Shown here one piece after another: positions 33,742 to 39,448 of a stretch of DNA of 39,448 nt (position 1 is its first letter; each line of letters opens with the position of its first letter). A model generated the notes under the pieces. The model searched no databases and was not told the origin of the DNA. It worked only from the letters and a program-made list of their open reading frames with translations. The stretch covers positions 1 through 39,448 of the forward strand of contig WQXF01000008.1 of NCBI GenBank assembly GCA_009784985.1. The letters run 5' to 3'. The DNA comes from Clostridia bacterium (GTDB taxonomy: Bacteria; Bacillota; Clostridia; Christensenellales; Aristaeellaceae). The position numbers and the translations under genes were made by a program.

Positions 33742-33880
33742 TGCGGGCGACCACACAGGGTCGCCCCTACGAACGCAGGGCCGCAACCTTGTAGGGGGCG
33801 ATGCCCTCATCGCCCCGCACTCTCGCGATGTGATCAGGTATCGCAGGTGTCACGGGCCGATGAGGGCATCGGCCCCTACA
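33742..33880. repeat. Cluster of three GTAGGGG-type hairpin repeats before glgP
   Basis: Unit A 33742-33770: GGGCGACC-ACACAG-GGTCGCCC stem then CCTAC. Unit B 33790-33817: TGTAGG followed by stem GGGGCGATG-CCCT-CATCGCCCC. Unit C 33853-33880 is B inverted, with stem GGGCCGATG-AGGG-CATCGGCCC then CCTACA. All stems are perfect. The 319-base gap has no gene. Confidence 0.8.
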
Positions 33881-33933
33881 TTTTCCGTTTTTTCGCAACA
33901 AACGATTTTGCCCTGCGAAACAACGCCGCAAAC

Positions 33934-33963
33934 TTGCTAGCCCACCACCTTTTGTGGTATACT
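33934..33963 (+). promoter_or_regulatory. Promoter of glycogen phosphorylase gene
   Basis: TTGCTA (33934-33939), 18 bases, TATACT (33958-33963). A short palindrome ACCAC-CTTTT-GTGGT (33944-33958) occupies the spacer and could be an operator. Confidence 0.55.
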
Positions 33964-33997
33964 TCCCTGCGCGGGACACCGCAAAAGGAGGGTACAC

Positions 33998-36457
33998 ATG
34001 CAAAAACACACCAAGCATGCATTCGACAAAACCGTGATCAAAAAATCCATCATCGGCAAACTCCAACGCTACGACGGTTGCTCCCTGGAGGAGGCCACCG
34101 ATCAGCAAGTGTATAGAGCCGTAGCCTCTACCGTACGCGACCAGATCATGCAGCGGTGGATGCACGAAAAAGAGACCCGCCGCCAGCACAAGAGCAAGCG
34201 GCTGTACTACCTGTCCATCGAATTCCTCATGGGCCGCTCCCTGCACAACAACATGCTCAACCTGTGCGCCAGTGAACCCTATGGCCAAGCCTTTGCCGAG
34301 CTGGGTATTGACCTGGCCAAAGTGCTGCGGGAGGAGCCGGAACCGGCCCTGGGCAACGGCGGCTTGGGGCGGCTGGCCGCTTGTTTTATGGATTCCCTGG
34401 CTACGATGAACCTGCCCGCCATGGGCTGTACAATTCGATACGAGTATGGGCTGTTCCGCCAGCGCATCGTGGATGGGCAGCAGGTAGAGCTGCCCGATTC
34501 CTGGCTCGAGCGCGGCAACGCCTGGGAGATTCCCGCCCTGGAAGACGCCGTGGAGGTGCACTTTGGCGGTACTCTCCACGAGGAATGGGAAGACGGCGTC
34601 CTGCGGGTGACCCTGGACAATTACAAGACGGTCATCGCCATCCCCTACGATATGCCGGTGGTGGGCTACGATTCGAAGGTGGTGGATACGCTGCGGCTGT
34701 GGTCGGCCCGCTCCCCCCACCGGATCGACCTTGCCTCCTTTGGCCGGGGCGACTACGCCCGGGCCATGGAAGAGAAGGAGCTGGCCGAGGTTATTTCGAA
34801 GGTGCTCTACCCGGAAGATAACCATTACGAGGGCAAGATGCTGCGGCTTAAGCAGCACTACTTCTTTACATCGGCATCGCTGCAAAACGCCATCAAGGAT
34901 TTTAAGCGGCTCCATGGCCACGATATGCACCTGCTGCCCGACAAGGTAGCCATCCATATCAACGACACCCATCCGGGTTTGGCCATCCCCGAATTGATGC
35001 GTATCTTAATCGACGAGGAGAACCTGTCTTGGGAGGATGCCAGCCATATCACCCGGCGCACCATTGCCTACACCAACCACACCGTGATGGCCGAGGCCCT
35101 GGAGCGTTGGCCGCAGAACATGGTGCGCGAGGTGCTGCCCCGCATCTTCTCGATATTGGAGGAGCTTAACCGCCGCCTGTGCGCCGATCTGTTTGAGCAA
35201 CTCCCCGGCCAGTGGGAGCGGATTGGCTCCATGGCGATCCTGGCCTACGATCAGGTGCACATGGCCAACCTGTGCATTGCCATGAGCCACTCGGTCAACG
35301 GCGTGTCCCAGCTCCATGGCGAGATCCTGGTACGGGACACCTTCAGCGATTACGCCCAACTGATGCCGGAGCGTTTTTCCGCCATTACCAATGGCATCAC
35401 CCCACGCCGATGGCTGATGCTGGCCAACCCGGCCCTTTCGGCCCTGCTGGATGAGTCCATCGGTTTGGGCTGGCGGCAGGACCTGATGCAATTACGCAAC
35501 CTGCTACCCCTGCGGGAAGACGCCGCCTTCCGCCAGCGGTTCGGCGATATCAAACAACAAAACAAAGAACGTTTTGCCCAATGGATGCTGGACCGCCAAG
35601 GGATAAAAATCTGCCCCGACACCCTGTTTGACGTGCAGGCCAAGCGGCTCCACGAGTACAAACGCCAGCTGCTCAACGCGCTGCACATCCTGGTGCTGTA
35701 CAATCGCATTGTGGACGACAGCTCCTTTAAGATGACGCCACGCACCTTCATCTTTGGCGCAAAGGCATCCCCCGGTTATGTGCGCGCCAAGCAGGTGATC
35801 CGTTTTATCAACGCCCTTAGCAAGCTGGTGGCTTCCCATCCCCGGGCCAGCAAAATGCTGCAAGTGGTGTTTTTAGAGAATTACGATGTATCCGCTGCCG
35901 AGCTGCTCATGCCTGCTGCCGACGTTAGCGAGCAGCTCTCCACCGCCGGTAAGGAGGCGTCGGGCACCGGCAACATGAAGTTTATGATGAACGGTGCCAT
36001 CACCATCGGCACCATGGACGGCGCCAACGTGGAGATCTACGAGGAGGTGGGTGTGGATAACATCTACATATTTGGCATGCGCGCCCACGAGGTGGAGTCC
36101 CTCTACATTGCGGGCGACTATCGTTCCGCAGTGATTTTTGAAACTAACCAGGAAATCCGCCGCGCCCTCACCATGATGATCGACGGATCGATGACGCCGG
36201 ACAACCCCACAACTTTCCAGGATTTGTATCACGCATTGCTCTTTGGCGATTATGGGCAAATGGCCGATCCCTACCTGGTGCTCAAGGACTTTGGCTCCTA
36301 CTCCATGGCCCAGCGCCGCCTGGATACCGACTACGGCCAGCGGGAGAAGTGGCTGCGCATGGCGATTACCAACACCGCGTGCTCGGGGGTGTTTTCGTCG
36401 GACAGGACCATTGCGGAGTATAATGAGCGGATTTGGCGGTTGGAGCGGTTGGAGTGA
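33998..36457 (+). CDS. glgP: Glycogen/starch/alpha-glucan phosphorylase
   Basis: The 819-residue enzyme releases glucose 1-phosphate from alpha-1,4-glucans. Family landmarks are YYLSIEFLMGRSLHNNM, GNGGLGRLAACFMDSLA, NDTHPGLAIPELMRIL, ITNGITPRRW, KRLHEYKRQLLN and the PLP site EASGTGNMKFMMNGA with Lys661. Length is normal. ATG at 33998 follows AAAGGAGG by 6 bases. No other glycogen gene is adjacent. Its end is followed by a broken antitoxin remnant. Confidence 0.96.
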   Translation: MQKHTKHAFDKTVIKKSIIGKLQRYDGCSLEEATDQQVYRAVASTVRDQIMQRWMHEKETRRQHKSKRLYYLSIEFLMGRSLHNNMLNLCASEPYGQAFAELGIDLAKVLREEPEPALGNGGLGRLAACFMDSLATMNLPAMGCTIRYEYGLFRQRIVDGQQVELPDSWLERGNAWEIPALEDAVEVHFGGTLHEEWEDGVLRVTLDNYKTVIAIPYDMPVVGYDSKVVDTLRLWSARSPHRIDLASFGRGDYARAMEEKELAEVISKVLYPEDNHYEGKMLRLKQHYFFTSASLQNAIKDFKRLHGHDMHLLPDKVAIHINDTHPGLAIPELMRILIDEENLSWEDASHITRRTIAYTNHTVMAEALERWPQNMVREVLPRIFSILEELNRRLCADLFEQLPGQWERIGSMAILAYDQVHMANLCIAMSHSVNGVSQLHGEILVRDTFSDYAQLMPERFSAITNGITPRRWLMLANPALSALLDESIGLGWRQDLMQLRNLLPLREDAAFRQRFGDIKQQNKERFAQWMLDRQGIKICPDTLFDVQAKRLHEYKRQLLNALHILVLYNRIVDDSSFKMTPRTFIFGAKASPGYVRAKQVIRFINALSKLVASHPRASKMLQVVFLENYDVSAAELLMPAADVSEQLSTAGKEASGTGNMKFMMNGAITIGTMDGANVEIYEEVGVDNIYIFGMRAHEVESLYIAGDYRSAVIFETNQEIRRALTMMIDGSMTPDNPTTFQDLYHALLFGDYGQMADPYLVLKDFGSYSMAQRRLDTDYGQREKWLRMAITNTACSGVFSSDRTIAEYNERIWRLERLE

Positions 36458-36473
36458 GGAAGGAGGCATTTTC

Positions 36474-36650
36474 GTTGTGATGCTGTCGAAGGAACAATGC
36501 GATAATTTGGTGGAAAATTTTTATATCTGAAGCAACCCGGCCAACTACACACGATTGATGGCCTCAATAGAGCAACTCAAAAGCGGCGTGTTTCACACAC
36601 GTGATCTGATACCTGTAGAAATTGGCGAGGATGAAACCGCCGCTAAATAA
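36474..36650 (+). pseudogene. Truncated Phd/YefM antitoxin with in-frame TGA
   Basis: The frame VVMLSKEQCDNLVENFYI stops at TGA (36528-36530) and continues in the same frame as SNPANYTRLMASIEQLKSGV, ending DETAAK with TAA at 36648. Relatives read through this point with an ordinary codon, so a CGA-to-TGA change is likely. The N-terminal DNA-binding half is missing and no toxin follows. Only the C-terminal half of an antitoxin remains. Confidence 0.65.
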
Positions 36651-36704
36651 AGGAGACTCCTCTCATGCGCAAGCCCTCGCAAAAAACCCGCAAAGCCCGC
36701 ATGT

Positions 36705-36957
36705 GCATGATCGCGTGGGGCAGTTGACGCAGTTCACTAAGAGCGATAGATATGCCGAATCGTACCGCTACGACGCCGTGGGCAACATGAAGCAGAGGGC
36801 GTTGACACAGAATGGGCGCACAACGCGCATCAACATGAACCATAATGCGACGAACCGGATGACCAGCATGTCCTCCCCCACCGGCAGAATTCGGAGGCTT
36901 AGATACCTTCCCGAGGAGGGGAGGAAGTCAAGCATTCATACCGGAGGTGAATGCATC
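36705..36957 (+). pseudogene. Rhs/YD-repeat protein fragment
   Basis: In the frame open from 36622, residues RVGQLTQFTKSDRYAESYRYDAVGN and NMNHNATNRMTSMSSPTG match the YD/Rhs repeat style (Y-x-Y-D-x-x-G-N). Only one or two repeats are present, with no core, signal or toxin domain, so it is a displaced scrap of a large Rhs gene. It reads in frame into the following immunity-like gene, which may be chance or a result of the rearrangement. Confidence 0.65.
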
Positions 36958-37266
36958 GTGGTTTATGAATCCGGGAAATTAGAATGCGAGTGTATGTATC
37001 GATATGAAATGGAAATAGACTCGATACGATTGCTCAAAGAAATTGCAGGTTTTTTTGACGATCAGACCAATCGTCACATTTTCGATTCAATACCTGTTCA
37101 GTTGCCATTTTATGTTGGTTATTCTGGAACCGAACCGCTATCGTGGTATGCGAACAAATGGTATAAATGCAATGTGTGTGGATGCTTGTGGGAAGTAAAT
37201 AATCCAGATTTTCCTGCTTTCGGCTTTGTAAGGAAGTTCGAGAATGGTCATTATCATCCCAAATAA
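36958..37266 (+). CDS. Putative immunity-type protein, about 102 aa
   Basis: A GTG at 36958 lies 9 bases after GGAGGTGA and opens a soluble acidic protein: YESGKLECECMYRYEMEID near the start, then SWYANKWYKCNVCGCLWEV and DFPAFGFVRKFENGHYHPK at the C-terminus, with a CxxCxC cluster. Small acidic genes directly behind Rhs fragments are commonly immunity genes for the lost toxin tip. The function is inferred from position and style, not from a recognised family. Confidence 0.5.
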   Translation: MVYESGKLECECMYRYEMEIDSIRLLKEIAGFFDDQTNRHIFDSIPVQLPFYVGYSGTEPLSWYANKWYKCNVCGCLWEVNNPDFPAFGFVRKFENGHYHPK

Positions 37267-37271
37267 GCCAG

Positions 37272-37430
37272 TTGGATTGCGAGTTATTTGCATATTGCCA
37301 AATGAAGCAAGAAAAATGGATTTATGCGGGGATTATTCTTGAGAAAAACCATAGGATAGACGTACTATGCCCTGAATGTGGTAAAGCTAATTTAGCTAAG
37401 CGCAAGCCCTCCGCAAAAACCCGCAAAGGC
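37272..37430 (+). pseudogene. Zinc-ribbon-containing fragment
   Basis: The frame reads DCELFAYCQMKQEKWIYAGI and then ILEKNHRIDVLCPECGKANL before running into a 30-base repeat. It lacks a good ribosome binding site and ends out of any domain, and looks like part of another immunity-like or zinc-ribbon gene. It is in frame with, but not part of, the transporter gene at 37500. Confidence 0.35.
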
Positions 37431-37446
37431 CTTGCGCTTTTTTGCG
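37400..37446 (+). terminator. Terminator-like hairpin, second copy of a short repeat
   Basis: GCGCAAG ... CTTGCGC followed by TTTTTT. The left part (GCGCAAGCCCTCCGCAAAAA followed by CCCGCAAAG) repeats, with a one-base difference, the sequence at 36666-36694 just before the Rhs fragment. Confidence 0.55.
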
Positions 37447-37499
37447 CAATCCGATATGCTGAACGCAACCGTCTCCACAAATCGGCACAGGAGGTCTAT

Positions 37500-38414
37500 A
37501 TGCTATACCAGAGCCTTGCCCTATTGATCGGCGGAGGCGTTGCCCTGATGGTGACCGCCAACGGGATGCTGGCCGCCCGGTTCGGTTTGTGGGCAAGTAC
37601 GCTGATCATCCATATGTGCGGGCTGCTTACGGTAAGCGGCATTTTGCTCGTCCGGCGCAAGCCCGTAACCCTGCGCTCCCCCGGTGCGCCTTGGTATCTA
37701 TACCTGGCCGGTGTGGGCGGCGTGGCCACCACTGCACTCAACAATTTTTGTTTTGAGCCCATGGGTGCGGCGCTGATGCTGGCCATGGTGGTGGTGGGGC
37801 AACTGCTGGGCTCCTGCCTGATTGATCACTTCGGTTGGTTTGGCATGAACCGTTATCCCTTCCGGCCGGGCAAGCTAGTTGGTTTTGGGATTATGGCGCT
37901 GGGGCTGCTGCTTATGACCCTTTGGCAGCCGGTGGGTTCTGACACTACGCACCAACTGCCTGGGGCGGTGTATGCGATATTGGCCCTGGCCACCGGCGTA
38001 AACCTGGCGTTTACCAATACCTTCAACGCCTCGCTGGGCCGCCGCATCGGCGTGTTTCCCGGTACGCTGGTGAACTACCTGGCGGGTTTTGTGGCATCGT
38101 TGTTTTGTGTGCTGATCTTTGGCCAATGGGCTTGGGCGGCAGGGGATGCCGGGCACATCGGGCCTTTTCTGTTTATCGGCGGTACTTTGGGCGTGTTGGC
38201 TGTGGCGGGCACCAATACGGTATTTCCGCGCATATCGGTGGTGTACGCCACGGTGCTGATGTTTGTGGGGCAAATCGCGGCCGGTATGGTTATTGATGCT
38301 GTAGGCGGCATGCCGGTTACGCTGCTGAAAATCGCGGGCTGTACGCTGATCCCGGTGGGCCTGTTGGTGAACATCAGGCTGGACAAAGCAAAAAAAGGAA
38401 AAATTTCCCTATGA
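37500..38414 (+). CDS. Tandem YdcZ (DMT superfamily) transporter
   Basis: ATG at 37500 is preceded at ideal spacing by AGGAGGT, giving 304 residues with about ten membrane segments in two homologous halves: the first starts LALLIGGGVALMVTANGMLA, the second AVYAILALATGVNLAFTNTF. Each half has the NG/N-T-x-N and G-x-x-x-N-Y patterns of YdcZ (DUF606) proteins, often found as separate short genes and here fused. Substrate unknown. It overlaps the next gene by ATGA. The in-frame extension to 37272 is unrelated sequence. Confidence 0.85.
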   Translation: MLYQSLALLIGGGVALMVTANGMLAARFGLWASTLIIHMCGLLTVSGILLVRRKPVTLRSPGAPWYLYLAGVGGVATTALNNFCFEPMGAALMLAMVVVGQLLGSCLIDHFGWFGMNRYPFRPGKLVGFGIMALGLLLMTLWQPVGSDTTHQLPGAVYAILALATGVNLAFTNTFNASLGRRIGVFPGTLVNYLAGFVASLFCVLIFGQWAWAAGDAGHIGPFLFIGGTLGVLAVAGTNTVFPRISVVYATVLMFVGQIAAGMVIDAVGGMPVTLLKIAGCTLIPVGLLVNIRLDKAKKGKISL

Positions 38415-39199
38415 AAAAAACACTATCGGTTCTCCTCGCTTTTACTCTGGTGCTGGCCCTGCACACCTCTGCGTTGGCTGTGCTGGACGCTGACGCCCTT
38501 TTTCAAACGATTGTTGATTCGATGGAAGGGCTGGAGAGTTTCTCCTTTACCCTCACTGATCGCAAAAACATTCGTGGCGAATCCAGCAGCGCGGTAATGA
38601 CGGGCATTAAGTGGACTGATCCGGTAAGGACAACAGGAATACTCATTTTCTCCGACCCGGAGTATTGGAATTTGGCGTATTACGCGGAGGTAATAGACCG
38701 CCAAATGGTGTACTACTTGGATATGTATGGCGTATGGATCAAAACCAGCGAGGAGCTTACCGACTTCATGATGCTAAACGATTACGATCAAACGCTAGCG
38801 ATAGGCGATTCGACACTGGAGAAAAAAGCCGAGCCTTGGGCGGAACCGATTCAAGGCAGAGAGGTCAACAAACTCACCCTCGCTATCGATTTCCTTTCCC
38901 TTGCCGATGCCCATGGCGTGTACCCGTGGTTGCAGGAGTTTATTCCGTCCCTTGCTGCAGTGCAACAGCATCAAGACTTGCCGCCCATGCTGTTTTATTA
39001 TTATTTGGATGTAGAAACGGGCGAGATTCTGCGCATTGAGCGAGATTTGTCTGCCTTGGTTACGGAGCTGATCAGCATCTTTGAACCAACCTCGGGCGGC
39101 AGTCCTGCCGAGCATGTTTCGGTGATGAACATTTGGGATATCAATGCCATTGAGGAGTTTGAAATCCCCGACGAGGTGCGCGCGGCGACACCAATATAA
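38411..39199 (+). CDS. Secreted protein, LolA-like fold suspected
   Basis: The 262-residue protein has a classic signal peptide (MKKTLSVLLAFTLVLALHTSALA). The mature part contains TIVDSMEGLESFSFTLTDRK, MVYYLDMYGVWIKTSEE and MLFYYYLDVETGEILRIERD, a pattern of alternating strands as in outer-membrane-lipoprotein-carrier-like proteins of Firmicutes. No lipobox. Its ATG overlaps the transporter stop, so it is co-translated. Function unknown. Confidence 0.75.
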   Translation: MKKTLSVLLAFTLVLALHTSALAVLDADALFQTIVDSMEGLESFSFTLTDRKNIRGESSSAVMTGIKWTDPVRTTGILIFSDPEYWNLAYYAEVIDRQMVYYLDMYGVWIKTSEELTDFMMLNDYDQTLAIGDSTLEKKAEPWAEPIQGREVNKLTLAIDFLSLADAHGVYPWLQEFIPSLAAVQQHQDLPPMLFYYYLDVETGEILRIERDLSALVTELISIFEPTSGGSPAEHVSVMNIWDINAIEEFEIPDEVRAATPI

Positions 39200-39212
39200 A
39201 AGGAGAAACCCC

Positions 39213-39448
39213 ATGACAAAAACCGCTGCCCAATTCCCCACCCTCACTGTGCGTTTGCTGGGTGAGAAGCATTATCGTATTCATTGGGATGGCCCCATGG
39301 AAAACGCGCGGTTGTTTGCCAGTACGCAGCCCTATGATCCCTCGCCGTTGTCCCTGGGCACACTGAGTGATCCTGACTATAGATTTCCCTTTAATGGAGA
39401 ACGCACCTACTTTGCGATTGCGGTGGGAGATTCCCCTACCGTTTGGGC
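39213..39448 (+). CDS. Truncated gene, possibly N-terminus of a tyrosine phosphatase-like protein
   Basis: ATG at 39213 follows AAAGGAG and the frame stays open to the window end (78 codons). HYRIHWDGPMENARLFASTQ and ERTYFAIAVGD resemble the beta-sandwich that precedes the catalytic domain in Firmicute Y_phosphatase3-type proteins. The catalytic part would lie outside the window, so this is only a guess. Confidence 0.5.
   Translation, partial: MTKTAAQFPTLTVRLLGEKHYRIHWDGPMENARLFASTQPYDPSPLSLGTLSDPDYRFPFNGERTYFAIAVGDSPTVW

Noticed and set aside
33767-34972. Long minus-strand frame over the start of glgP
   Set aside because: A shadow of glgP; it spans repeats and has no family similarity.
36588-36606. 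TGTTTCACACACGTGATC resembling a third parS site
   Set aside because: Only the left half matches; the centre has extra bases and the right arm is not GTGAAACA, so it does not meet the consensus.
37272-37499. Extended N-terminus for the YdcZ transporter
   Set aside because: It is soluble zinc-ribbon-like sequence that includes a terminator hairpin; AGGAGGT precedes ATG 37500.

Overview
The window reads as a chromosomal segment of a moderately GC-rich, probably anaerobic and uncultured Clostridia-like Firmicute. Evidence for this is the long single-chain clostridial-type PurL framework, AddA nuclease-helicase, MnmA, a decarboxylase next to thymidylate kinase (as yaaO-tmk in Bacillus), strong GGAGG ribosome binding sites, lipobox lipoproteins, and many TTG/GTG starts. 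No rRNA, tRNA, CRISPR array or transposase gene was seen. The segment is probably close to the chromosome origin: dnaN and recF lie together at 10.9-13.3 kb behind a cluster of DnaA-box-like sequences, and two exact parS (ParB-binding) palindromes lie at 32.4 and 33.7 kb.

Layout. 0.2-2.6 kb: a ferredoxin-tailed aldo/keto reductase convergent with an uncharacterised gene and a secreted leucine-rich-repeat protein. 2.8-3.4 kb: an antitoxin with a broken RelE-type toxin. 3.4-9.1 kb: a tightly packed operon of solute-binding protein, acetyltransferase, Orn/Lys/Arg decarboxylase, a HAD phosphatase-thymidylate kinase fusion, and mnmA. 9.2-10.6 kb: a secreted WG-repeat protein. 10.6-16.6 kb: putative origin-like leader, dnaN, a MITE-like hairpin, recF, and a PurL homologue whose two synthetase halves have lost nearly all diagnostic catalytic motifs while its glutaminase triad remains. 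16.6-20.9 kb: an accessory island with a Roc-COR GTPase, a Phd/ParE toxin-antitoxin pair, a NUDIX hydrolase and a VapBC-type pair, the last three bracketed by near-identical terminator repeats. 20.9-23.2 kb: serC-serA. 23.5-26.3 kb: a lipoprotein, remnants of a YhcG-type nuclease, and a four-gene minus-strand operon headed by a PHP histidinol-phosphatase. 26.5-28.5 kb: a TVP38/DedA-type membrane protein and a TrpB-like enzyme. 28.7-32.2 kb: addA. 32.2-34 kb: inverted repeats, parS sites and an LRR lipoprotein. 34-36.5 kb: glycogen phosphorylase. 36.5-37.5 kb: a scrap zone with an antitoxin remnant, an Rhs-repeat fragment and an immunity-like gene. 37.5-39.4 kb: a YdcZ-type transporter, a secreted protein and a truncated gene.

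The strongest unusual items are the motif-stripped PurL (a likely pseudoenzyme or repurposed protein), the Roc-COR GTPase with an extremely alanine-rich N-terminus in an island of toxin-antitoxin genes, the HAD-Tmk fusion, and the parS pair flanking a lipoprotein gene. Intergenic inverted repeats sharing GTAGGGG ends recur at 28.6, 32.3 and 33.8 kb and show stem covariation.
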